Shown: positions 25,639 through 35,429 of the stretch, piece by piece | How the letters are laid out: each line of letters starts with the position of its first letter | How positions within the stretch are numbered: position 1 is the first letter of the stretch | Notes under the pieces: model-generated | The model's input: the letters and a program-made list of their open reading frames with translations, nothing else | Database searches by the model: none | Told to the model about the DNA's origin: nothing | Program-made: the position numbers and the translations under genes | Source: Anarhynchus alexandrinus | Lineage: Eukaryota > Chordata > Aves > Charadriiformes > Charadriidae | Assembly (NCBI GenBank): GCA_008711295.1 | Contig: VUYV01000074.1 | Coordinates: 4,072,797 to 4,136,796 of the forward strand | Reading direction: 5' to 3' | Length of the DNA: 64,000 bases

Positions 25639-26982
25639 AGTTCAGTCACTAATAGCTAGGGCAAGACAACACAGACAAAAAAGAGTTAATATAAAATAGA
25701 AAGAAAAGACCTGACCTAGAGGGCAAGCTGTGCAGAGTACAAACATCTGAGAATCCGCACAAAGTCTCCCCGCCTATCATTCATCCACCAATTACGCACC
25801 AATGTAATTAAATCAGGAAAGCTACGTTTAATTTTCCTATCATCACCCGATGAGATAAGAGCAGTACGTATGGGAGGGATCAGGCACAGGGGAAAGAGCT
25901 ATTTATTAATAAGTTAAATCCTTTTAGATTTAAGAGCCTTTCTACCTAAGAAGGGTCTGATCCACAAACACAACTTCTGGGTCTAATGAAGACAAATGAG
26001 ACACCCCATCTCCATTTCTGTCCTGGGCTTGGTCCTCAAGTCTCTTCTTTTATTCAGAAACAAGTCTCAATGAAAATTGCCAGGCATAATTTAAACAGAA
26101 ATACAGCTTTTGTTTAAACCCTGGTTTTAGTTTATATATTTAAAAGTGAAGAACACTCATCTCCTATCCATTATATTAACAAAGACAGCCACATTAATTT
26201 ATGTTACATCTAAACAGCCTAAGGCTCCTTGTTTTCATGAACAGCCAAGCATTAGGGTGCATTTGCAGAAATACAAGGCACACTGCAGCCCGTTCTTCTC
26301 TCTTTCTTCTATTGCCTTCTCTGGCATGAGGCAGGAAGAAATGCTGTGGTCCCTGTCTCCTGAAAAGACTAGTAATACTTAAACAGGATCGTATAAACCT
26401 TTCTCTACTTGCTAGCCACACACCCAGAACTGCTGGTCTGGCTGTTTTCTCTCCACTTCTCTTTGCTTCGTCCCATCCAGCCCTGCTTCCTCAGCCAGTT
26501 ATTTAAAGCCCCGACTGAAAAATGTGTCAGACCATAATAGTGGATGACTTCCACAGGATCAGGTTTTCAGTAACAAAAATCCTACAGGCTTTGATGCAAC
26601 CATGGCTTCACCACATCATTTTTTTTAAACAGGAAGGGAACAATATTTATAATAGCAACTATAAATATACACACTACTGACTTTTCAACTTGTTGTCCTT
26701 GTTCTCAAGCTAAATTTAGTCTGCTATATCCTGTGCAGCCCTTAGTGAAAAAGCAATACACACTAAAAATTGTGCAAATCCCACAGCAGGCAATTACACT
26801 TATCCAGGTACCTTGCAAGATAACCAGATGGACGTGTATATTCTCATTTTAGTGAGTGTAGGTATGTTCACAGCTATAGAGCAACTCATTATTATAGCAA
26901 TTACCCCCCGATACAGAAAATAATTATTATTGCAATAGTATAGCTCTGTGCTTCTGAATGAGAAAAGTGATGTAGGTTATTC

Positions 26983-27002
26983 ATGGTCTACATGTAGACC
27001 AT
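26983..27002. repeat. Perfect 20-bp palindrome
   Basis: ATGGTCTACATGTAGACCAT equals its own reverse complement. It lies in AT-rich intron about 0.9 kb from the exon 1 donor. No known regulator with this full site was recognised. Confidence 0.8.
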
Positions 27003-27877
27003 ACACTTGGTTCCTGCCAAATACACTTTGAAGGTGTATGGGCACCTCTGAGCTACAAAGAACCATTCACTGGCCACACCTGTGGTTTACCCATGTCCTT
27101 ATTTTGCATGCAGAAATGTTTGAGAGATTGATTCAAACCTGAGTGACTGATTTCAAGGTCCAACCTGCACGTTAAAGAGCATCTTTTCACATCCTGACGG
27201 GTCTCGTTTGTATGAGTGATTTCTTAGTCAAAACAAGGTAAATATTTATCAGGAACTGACTACCTAGAGAATCAGTTGTTACTCATTGCACTGGTAATCT
27301 TAAGAAACCTTAGTCATGCCAGAACCCAGGTGATTTCTGCAAGGGCCAACACATGTTTCACCCTGGTTTGAGGATCCCTGCCCACGATTCAAAGTTTCAG
27401 GCAGATGAGGACTCCCCTGCCACAATCTGACTTGCTCCACTCGCAGCAAGTTTTGCAACCTAAGCAAGAAACGTAGTTCAGAGGATGCTCCTGTACAAGC
27501 ATCAGCCGGTCTAAAAATCAAAATAAGCGGTCCAGAAAAAAAAATATTTGTGTTTCCTATAGCCTTGATAGTTGGGGAAAAAAAAAACAATAAAGGCTCG
27601 GGCTCGCCTCGCCTCCAGCCCTGCTGGCTCGGCGTGTTTCTCGGGCACCGGCCAGCCCTGCGACCCAGCCCTTCCTCTGTGCTTATAAATACATCGCTGC
27701 TAAAGGCTAGGTGGACAGGAAAAAATAGTTTCCTGGGGGTGAGACTCGCCCTACGGCCGGGGACCCTCCAGCCTGGCGTGCCCGCGGCGGGCGGAAAGGG
27801 TCCGCCGGTGCCGCACCGTCGGGGAGCCCTACCCCGGGGTCCCCGGCCGGCATCGCCCCCGCCCCCCACGGTCCCTG

Positions 27878-27886
27878 CCCTACCCA
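27878..27886 (-). other. MB21D2: Splice donor of MB21D2 exon 1
   Basis: On the minus strand the sequence reads CTG G|GTAGGGC, with GT at 27883-27882. It lies exactly where the protein stops matching MB21D2 (after FSML plus the first base of a glycine codon). The frame stays open to 27300, but the residues past this point are Gly/Arg/Pro-rich translation of CpG-island intron and do not resemble the family. Confidence 0.85.
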
Positions 27887-28094
27887 GCATGGAGAAGATG
27901 AAGTCCTTCGCCGTGTGGATCTCCAGGGCTCGCTGGTCGTCGTATTCCCTCTGGTCGTGTTTGGTGAATTCCTGGATGAGTTTATTCAGTTCCTCCACCC
28001 TGGCTCCTGATCGGAAATCCAGCTCCGGGAAAGCAGGTTTGCTGTTGGTGCCGGCGGACCCTGCCTTGCTGGCGACAGGCGCCGCCATCTTCAT
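27884..28094 (-). CDS. MB21D2: MB21D2 first coding exon (partial CDS, 70 codons plus 1 base)
   Basis: Reading the minus strand from the ATG at 28094-28092 gives an N-terminus beginning MKMAAP. This is followed by a block from residue 19 (KPAFPELDFRSGARVEELNK) through HDQREYDDQRALEIHTAKDF to FIFSML at residue 70, which I recognise as the start of vertebrate MB21D2. The coding exon then stops at a G|GTAGGG donor (phase 1), so the next exon completes a glycine codon. The MB21D2 family has a Mab-21/cGAS-like nucleotidyltransferase fold. Its biochemical activity is poorly defined and no cGAMP synthesis has been established. This exon encodes only the N-terminal tail and first helices, before the catalytic-like core. 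Residues 7-18 look variable (Ala/Ser/Gly rich) while the rest is the conserved part. Two in-frame ATGs exist: the first has T at -3 (weak context), the second (28088-28086) has A at -3 and G at +4 (strong). The first is kept because the family annotation, as I recall it, begins MKM. Exon 2 is outside the window. Confidence 0.93.
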
Positions 28095-28096
<2 letters not shown>

Positions 28097-28135
<39 letters not shown>

Positions 28136-28262
28136 GGGGGGGGGGGGGAAAAAAAAAAAAGAGGGGGGGGGGGGGGGGGGGGGGGGCCGCTTCTTTCCGC
28201 AGCGAAGCCCCGGGGGGGGGGGGGGGGGGGGGGGGGGCCGCTTGTCGCGGAGCGGCTCGGGG
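28097..28262. other. Homopolymer-rich, probably misassembled 5' UTR segment
   Basis: Directly 5' of the MB21D2 start codon the + strand reads A x31 (28097-28127), G x21 (28128-28148), A x12 (28149-28160), then G x24 (28163-28186). Next comes a short GC-rich piece starting CCGCTTC, then G x26 (28212-28237), then another CCGCTTG-type piece and an N at 28263. Stacked long pure runs of two bases next to a gap are typical of sequencing or polishing failure in extreme-GC DNA. A real purine tract may lie underneath, but the lengths should not be trusted. Confidence 0.8.
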
Positions 28263-28263
28263 N
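28263..28263. other. Single-N assembly gap
   Basis: One N joins CpG-island sequence to a T-rich stretch (28264-28300) of entirely different composition. The abrupt change suggests an unsized gap in which part of the MB21D2 promoter or 5' UTR, possibly including a noncoding exon, is missing. Confidence 0.85.
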
Positions 28264-28544
28264 TTTTTTCTTTTTTTCTTTTTTATATTTTATTTAAATT
28301 TAATTTTAAACTTTCAGCAAAATCCTTGTCCTGCAAGCAGATTAATAACCGGCTGGGAACTCTGCTCCTCCCACATGTTCCTGAGGCATTCTGCGCTTAT
28401 TCTTTTTTTGCTCCATAAGGCATCCTGAAGATTGTTTTTTTATATATATACATATGAGAAGTAATTTTATTGTATGTCTTAGAAGCAATGACCAAGATAA
28501 AGTATCCTCACTGCTGCACTTGAGACCAACCCTGCCTAGAAGCT

Positions 28545-28645
28545 CCTGGGACCTACATAGACAAAGGATAGGAGGGGAAATGGGATCTCAGAAGACTTTC
28601 CTGAGGTCAAGCAGCCTGTGGCAAGGAGCCCAGACCTCTGATGTC
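28545..28645. mobile_element. MIR/CORE-SINE-like ancient fragment
   Basis: GGGGAAATGGGATCTCAGAAGACTTTCCTGAGGTCAAGCAGCCTGTGGCAAGGAGCCCAGACCTC follows the classical core order (GGGGAAACTGAGGCACAGAGAG ... CTTGCCCAAGGTCACACAGC ... GGCAGAGCC). It is the best of the SINE-core matches in the window. Confidence 0.5.
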
Positions 28646-29365
28646 CATCCGTTCCCTCATCGTCAACACTATATGCTTTTCTTCTGTATGTATTTTTAAT
28701 GCCTTCTAACTTTTCAACCTGCAGTGGTTTTCTCCCTGATCTTCTGTGCCCTGTCCCATCATTGAACATATATAGCACAATCCATTATTTACCTTAGTGC
28801 ATCCACTGTCAGAACTGTCTGTCTTCCTGCTCAGGGCGCATACGAATATATTGTGTTAGCCTTCTACAGGGCATTTCAGATGCTATGGCACTGGTGCAAA
28901 CTGCTTGGATATGTATTATCCTCTCAAGATTCTTGGCAGGAAACAAAGCTTTCAGCTCAGTCCCAGACTACGGTAAAATGTGTCCACGAAAATTAGGCAT
29001 GAGGCAGTCAAAGAAAAAACAGGAAGGTGAAACTAAGCTTAGTGTGAAGAGGTTACAGGCTGGTTTCCCTGATGCACAGTAAATACAGATGCTAGTGTTT
29101 AGACTTGAGCTCAGGGATGTGGCTTGGTTCCTCTGGACCACTAATCTTGATCAGAATTGGGAGTTCAGCACCTCTTGCAGTGGGGCCTTATCTGAAAGAA
29201 AAATGAAAATCAAGGGTAAGTTTGGTTACCCTGTAACAGAAACCACAGCCTATTCAATGGCGAACAGCTGATGCCTCTGGCTTTGTCTTGTAACTACTAC
29301 ACAGCTTTTGAGGGCACTGATATGCTCATTATCTAAGAAATGATGTCCCAAAGGTAAAGGTAGGA

Positions 29366-29380
29366 GTGTGTGTGTGTGTG
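29366..29380. repeat. (GT)n microsatellite
   Basis: A GT dinucleotide run of 15 bases, followed by CATGCACATG. Potentially polymorphic but short. Confidence 0.8.
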
Positions 29381-29913
29381 CATGCACATGCCCTCTGCTG
29401 GGTACACAGGCCCTATTGTGTTCAGGTGCTGCTCACAGCCAACTCTGACACGCATTGACTTCCTTCACCCTCTGAGCCTTGGGGATCAGCTGCATTGTCA
29501 CATGAATCTCTGAGCGGCACCATGTTAGACTTTGACCAAGCACCTTTCCTTCCTCTCCCTCCCCAGCAAAGCCTACAAATAAAAACAATTAACTGATAGC
29601 ATTAACATAATTCAGGATCTGACTTGCAGAAGAGCAATTAGCGGTGTTCAGTGTTGGTGGCCTATTCTGCAGGATTAGTTCTGCTAACCCGGCTCACCCC
29701 ATGCCCTCCCCTGCTAACCTGCTGTGGTCCCTGCCTGCCTGAGCACTCAGGACCTCTTGCCTCCTGCCCCTCTCAGGGTTCAGTGCCCTGCTATTTCTCT
29801 GCAGCGGGTTTTTGTCCGGGGTGACAATCTCATACAGGCAGACAGCTCCCTCTTGTGATAACACCGCTCCCACAGAAGTCACAGTAGCTGCTTCATGAAC
29901 CCCAAACCACTGT

Positions 29914-29972
29914 GCTTAATTCCCAGATCTGCGACAGTCCCAGGAGGAAGGAGCCCAGAGTAGCACCAAACC
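29914..29972. repeat. 59-bp dispersed direct repeat, copy 1
   Basis: Begins GCTTAATTCCCAGATCTGCG and ends AGTAGCACCAAACC. It matches 32363-32421 at 58 of 59 positions (C versus T near the middle-right). The flanks on both sides differ completely. Near-identity over a sharply bounded 59 bp in otherwise unrelated DNA indicates a recent local copy event or strong constraint. Confidence 0.85.
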
Positions 29973-31391
29973 ACTTCAAGACCTTTGCCCTGTCCACCTC
30001 TGAACATCTGTAAGTCCCCTGTGTGCCTGCCGTAACCATTTCGAGCTGTGTGGGCATCCTTGTTTCACTTTTACATGGTGCAAACTGCTAGCAGCTATGG
30101 TGTATGCATCAATGGCACCATTTGGCAAAGTAGCTGGACCTTTTGATACCAACTACGCTTTTCAACCCAACCCTCTTGCTTCATCTTTTTCAAGCTGATG
30201 TTCTCCACAGGCTCCATGGACTGGGTAGCTTTCTTTCCTAACCATATCTTATTTGCTGCATCGTATTTCAATACTGGGACTTCCAGTAGTTTCTTCATGA
30301 GCATTTTATCTTAGATTCTGTGTTTCAGTGGGTAACCACTGACTCTCCACCCACATCAATCACAGACTTACATTGTCATTTTCCCCCTTCTTCATTTCAA
30401 ATGTTTAAATCCTATTCAGTAACAGCTTCATAGCTAGCTTTGATTGCCTGAATTCATTAAACATCTATTGGAGACATAAAGTGCTACAGAAACATCTGAT
30501 GCCAGAAGTAATGGAGATTTCAGTTTGATTGCCTTTTTTAGTGGCACCTCTGCTTGAAGTTATAGTCACCTTCATATTTGCAGAAAGTTTTCGTTAGATC
30601 ATGGTGTTAACTGCTCCATGCTTCTTACTCATTTGGAGTTTGTTTTATTCCTGGTACCCTGCATTATTCAGAAATTGCTCAGAATGTGCTTAATTTAGTG
30701 TCTGAGCTCAAACTAACACTGTTCACCAAGAGCAGCACAGAGCAAGCATCTTTAATTTTCTTTAAGAGTCTCTTGACAAGTACTGCACCTCTCTGCCCTA
30801 CCTCAGTGCTAAGAGAAATTCTCCTCCATGAAAAGCAGTTGTACTTGCAAAACAAGGAGCCTTTTTACCACCTTTTCTGGAAACCTTTGAATGGGCTCGG
30901 GTCCCTCAGTGGCAAGTGGGATCTGCTTGCACTGTCATATGCTTGTTAATACCCTTGAAACTGCATCAGCTTGCAATTTTACCTCATCACATCAGTGCAA
31001 TTTAAGATCTCTGAATAAATACACGGTTAATTCAAGTCTTACGTAAATCAAGCACTGGGGATTACTTGAGCAAATAAATGAGAATGAGATGGCAAGTACG
31101 GTTGGCCATGAGTTTTTATACCAAATCTTTTTTCTTTCTGAAATGGAACTCTCTGTGGAAATGTTGAAGCATCCTCAAAGCTCCTTCTGTGAGCATTATT
31201 TGGGGCCTAGGAGGAATCTATGGCCTCTGCTATACTGGACCCAAGACTTACCAATGAGGACATTCACCTTATTTGGGATTGGGACTGAACACCCTGACTA
31301 CTAAACTGTTTCTCACCTGCACTAGAATCTGCGCCCTTCCTCTCACATGCACTCTTCCTTTCTCCCATATGTTTTCTCTTTCTTTCAAAAC

Positions 31392-31465
31392 GTCTTCCTC
31401 TTTTTCTCCTGCAAAATAGACTTCCTCTTCTTTTCCTGCTGCAGAACAGATATCCTCTTTTCTGC
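31392..31465. repeat. Polypyrimidine tract with 27-30 bp internal repeat
   Basis: Three related units start at 31392, 31419 and 31449 (GTCTTCCTCTTTTTCTCCTGC, GACTTCCTCTTCTTTTCCTGC, GATATCCTCTTTTCTGC). The tract is strongly pyrimidine-rich on the + strand. It lies inside a wider C/T-rich zone (31320-31480). Confidence 0.55.
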
Positions 31466-32362
31466 TCAGCACCACTTCCAGCATTTAGAAATAGAACAGG
31501 CCAGAGACAAATGAAGCAAAAGAGAAGAAATAACTGTTCTCACTTCTGTAGCATGACCTGAGACCTCAAAATGCTTTTCACACTTGAATAGGCTGTCACA
31601 AAAAACTGCTGGATAGCAAGTGAGTATTAATGCCACCATCCTAAGACTGGCGAAACAGTTCTTCAGTAGCTATGAAGATCAATTGCCCTGGGATACCAAG
31701 GGAGAAAGACCAGACAACCCAGGGCCTGATGTTCAGTGCATCTCATTTAGGTTCTGCAAACTAGTAGGGGGAATTAATTGGAACAAGATCCAGAAATAAG
31801 ATGGAGCCTCAGATACATCATTTTAGGATATTTCACTGCAGCTGATAATTAGAGTATGACACAAAATGAGCTAGATTCATCCCTCATTTCATAGAAATTG
31901 TACCCGGATTTTCTGAGGTTAAAAGTAGACTCAAGAACCATCTTCCTTTTCTGTACTTATCACTGAAGCAGCTGTAGCTCAACGCTTCATGTGGCAAGGG
32001 GCTTCACCAGGAGCAAAATTACTGACTGGAAGTGCTCTATTTTTCCGATCTGGTGGCTGCAATTTCTGCTTCATATTATTGCAGTACCTGTTCAACGGTC
32101 CTTTGTGCCTTGTGTTGCAGAAACCTAGTTTTGGCCTACAGAACACGCTGTCTGCGCGGATAAGAAGTGACACAGAGCAGGGAAGTAAGCCGTGCACAGG
32201 GAGGGATGCGCTTAGCAGCAGACCAAGGATCCTGCTGTGCCATCCTCCTCTCTCTCCCTCACTGGCTCTGCACCCAACTCTGCTCCTCCCAGTGATAGCT
32301 GAACCCCAGTGGAGATTTCCCTCCTTTCCCTTTTCTCTTCCCTACACACTTTCTCTTTATGG

Positions 32363-32421
32363 GCTTAATTCCCAGATCTGCGACAGTCCCAGGAGGAAGG
32401 AGCCTAGAGTAGCACCAAACC
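32363..32421. repeat. 59-bp dispersed direct repeat, copy 2
   Basis: Same orientation as copy 1, 2449 bp away, one substitution. No flanking target-site duplication or poly(A) was seen, so a simple transposon insertion is not obvious. Confidence 0.85.
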
Positions 32422-33351
32422 TGATTTCACATTTGTCAGGAGCTCACTTTCATTAGGCTGCCCTGGTGATATCCTTATCTACTTCAGCTGCTTCGCTGCT
32501 CTTCAGGTCTTTCCCTCCATTAGCAGTCCTTAGTCTGGTTCTGGAGTGAGGCATTTTGGAACTTTCGGAGAGGACTGGAATGTCACAGCATGCCATGACA
32601 TTGCCAAAGCACTCCCTGTACTTCCCTGGATTAGGACTTCCCCTCATTCTGGTGCCAGAAACTTTGCCTCTATTTCACACACCCCAAAAATATCTTCAAA
32701 ACAGCAGTACAGGTAGCAGTCTTCAGCCTCCACAAGGCTGGGATCAACAAAGTCCGAGTTTACTGCAGACTCAGGGCAAGGAGAGTCTTTCAGGTGAAGT
32801 TTGGACTCATGATCTCTCCCTGGCTCTGCTATTCAAGTTGCATGCTTTAAAAGGGGCAAGACCACCAGAGCACTCCCAGACTCTGGAGATCTGGAGCTGG
32901 CAAGGAATTAGGCTCCTGCTCTGTACTCCGGGCTCCCCCTCACCTTCCCCATTCATAGAGGAAAGCCAGTGCCATTCTGGCCCATGAACCTCATTAATTT
33001 CACCACCTGGAGCTGTCTCCACATGGGGACATATGTGATACTTGCTGCGAAATTTGCCAGCCAAAGCAGCGTGGATTATACTCAACTCTGAACCTCTCCG
33101 AACACCTAGTGTGTCCCAGATGTTTCCCAGGGACCAAGAGAAGCTCTGCCTGCCCATATTCCTCCTCCAGTCACCAGAAACTTGGTCTAAGTTAGTGTCT
33201 GTAAATAAAAATCTGGGTGATTTACAGGCATAATTTCCATATGCAAAGGATTATGAGAGATCAATAGCACCCAGCACACACCACAATCTTGAGACAGTTT
33301 TAAAGAGGAGTGCATTGCCTCCTTGACAGACTTAAACTTTTCCTCCAGATT

Positions 33352-33367
33352 AAAAAAAAAAAAAAAA
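33352..33367. repeat. A16 homopolymer
   Basis: Sixteen A following a C/T-rich stretch and AGATT. No processed pseudogene was recognised beside it. Confidence 0.7.
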
Positions 33368-33570
33368 TGCTTCCCCCTGTGAAGACTTGTGATCTCCTAC
33401 ATCCTGTCAGCAGAACACAGCATCCAGCCGTCCACATGGCAGTGGAGCTGTGCTCATTAAAATCTTTTGAAACAATGGCATTGCATCTGTCATAGCCAGC
33501 CTCAAAGTACCCATACTCAGGATGCTTAAAACATTTTCTAAAAGAATAGCAGATGCTTAGTGCATATCCC

Positions 33571-33592
33571 AAGCTAGAAATATATCTAGCTT
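33571..33592. repeat. Short inverted repeat
   Basis: AAGCTAGA (33571-33578) and TCTAGCTT (33585-33592) form perfect 8-bp arms around AATATA. Confidence 0.6.
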
Positions 33593-35405
33593 GTATATCC
33601 ACCAAGGTTTTTGAAGTCAGGTTCTAAGCAGCAGACTCTTGATTCTAAACCAGCTTCTAACTATTGAAAGACCCCAGCCAGATCATTTACTATTCTTTCC
33701 TCAGTGTCCTTTTTTTTGGGGGGTGAAAATATACCAATGATCTGTTTATCTTGTTATTAAGCGTAATTAGACTGTACACAGACACCTTTGAAGATGATCT
33801 GATAAACTTCATAGTCTGCAAGTGTGTTGGCTCAGGGCCTCTGTAAGCAATATTTGGAAATATTTCTGCTGCTCATTTCCTGGGTTTATGTCATTTTTCT
33901 GTCATTAGTTTTATTTTTAAATTGGGATTATCTGAAGTAGTAAAATTTGGATTCAGATCTGAGCAGTGTTGAGCATTGCAGTGCTGCACTGGAGCTAATG
34001 CTCTGGTACAGGGATATGGCCAGAACACAAGATCCCTGATCTATTTGCAAATTCTCCCTACAAGGAGAGGATACAGCTTTGGTTCCATTCTGGTCGGGCA
34101 GATTGGAGAATACAAACAGCAAGACACGCTCCCTTACACATCTACATGCATTATATATGGCTTGACTACACTTATTGCTGTTGTTCATTTGTAGCTAATT
34201 ACTTGTATTACAGTAATATCAAAAGCCACAAATGAGAATCAGGGCCCTATTGTACTGGAAATCAGATATAAACATAATGAAGAACTGATCATTAGCACTT
34301 CTGTTTCATTTCACTGTATGCTCAGAGACCTCACTCAGCAACTCTCTTCCTACTCAGGAGCTTAGAAAAGTTACCAGCGGTTCTGTGCCTGCAGTGATGA
34401 ATAGATCTAGGGTGAGAAAAACTAATTACACCATTTCTCCTGTGGCAACTCTCTGCTTACAAGATGGCTACCAGCAGCAGTTTAACCCCCACATCTCATC
34501 CTGCAGGTCTTGAGAAGATTTCAACATGGCACTTTTCATGCACACTTTGTTAAATAGCAACTGTCCTTGTGATTTAGACATACCTGCTACTTCTTTGAAG
34601 CCTCATAATGTACCAGTCCCAGCATCATTTGTTATTTAAAATCCCACATTGAGTTCACAGGTGACAGTTCTCCAGACCATTGGGTAGTGATTGTAGCTGT
34701 AAAAGATGATATTTTTCCAAGTTTGAAAACAAAAAAGGCTCCAGCCCCCAGACTCTTTCCTATGTCCCTGGAGAACGTACTTCTTACAAGTTGTCATAAA
34801 GCAGTAGGAAAAAGGACGACTGCAGGAAATGCTGCAATTCCCTGTAGCAGCATCCACGCAAAGAGAAAACAGAGAGATCTTTAGTCGTGTGTTGAAAGCC
34901 AATAGTCCCTTTCCTCTGCCTTTCCCCACATTGTGCTTCCTGTTAGAATATCCCAATCTGTAACTGATTGTCAAACCACTGACTTCTATATCAATTTCCC
35001 TTTCATTAGCATGAAGATCTAAGAGCTTTCTGAGTGTCTTTCTATAAAAATATATTAACATAAAATGAAATCCAGGAGGCTTGAGCTCTGTACTCTATTT
35101 AAGTGCCCTACTTCACTAAAAACATTTCTGTATCTGATGGTAAAAGGGACATTCCCTGGCCACTGCAGACATATTTTTAAGAGCTTGGGTTTTGTGTTGC
35201 TGAGGAGCAGCATTCAGCACAACTCTGGCTGGTAGATAGGTACATATCTGAGCAAGAGAAGACCTGAGATGGATAAACAAAAGGCAACTACAATCTATAA
35301 TGAAAAAAATCTCCTGTAATGCTTGTGACAGACTGCAAATGTGTCATATAAAACATTTTAGTGCTCTACAATAAGGAGAAGGAGTTTGTGTCCTGGGCAC
35401 AGGAC

Positions 35406-35429
35406 TTGTCTGTCTGCCAAGACAGACAA
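35406..35429. repeat. Perfect 10-bp hairpin with 4-nt loop
   Basis: TTGTCTGTCT and AGACAGACAA flank GCCA. CAGACA-type words are SMAD-like, so the palindrome would place two in opposite orientation, but no function is shown. Confidence 0.6.

Larger units (their letters stand above)
1..27883 (-). other. MB21D2: MB21D2 intron 1 (3' end beyond the window)
   Basis: Everything from the exon 1 donor down to position 1 is inferred to be intron of MB21D2. Exon 2 of this gene encodes roughly 400 residues in one exon, and no minus-strand open frame of that size or sequence exists here. The intron must therefore exceed 27.8 kb. The stretch holds ancient SINE-like fragments, short tandem repeats, homopolymers, two single-N gaps (5106, 15031) and several AT-rich stretches with motif clusters that might be enhancers. 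I see no RNA gene and no recognisable nested protein gene. Confidence 0.8.
27590..28262. promoter_or_regulatory. MB21D2: CpG island around MB21D2 exon 1
   Basis: Base composition changes abruptly from AT-leaning flank to GC-rich, CpG-dense sequence from about 27590 (many CG pairs, e.g. around 27600-27660 and 27750-27870). It continues through the coding exon to the gap at 28263. CpG islands over the first exon are usual for broadly expressed vertebrate genes, so this is the likely promoter and transcription start region. The true 5' UTR and TSS cannot be placed because the sequence between 28097 and 28263 is unreliable. No TATA box can be assigned. Confidence 0.75.

Noticed and set aside
27300..27883. 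Continuation of the MB21D2 reading frame beyond codon 70 to 27300
   Set aside because: The similarity to MB21D2 stops at the GT donor. The remaining translation is Gly/Arg/Pro-rich CpG-island sequence followed by unrelated residues, so it is intron read-through.
27550..28428. 292-codon plus-strand open frame over the CpG island
   Set aside because: It is antisense to MB21D2 exon 1, contains translated A/G homopolymers (Lys and Gly runs) and spans the N gap. It is a by-product of composition and assembly error.
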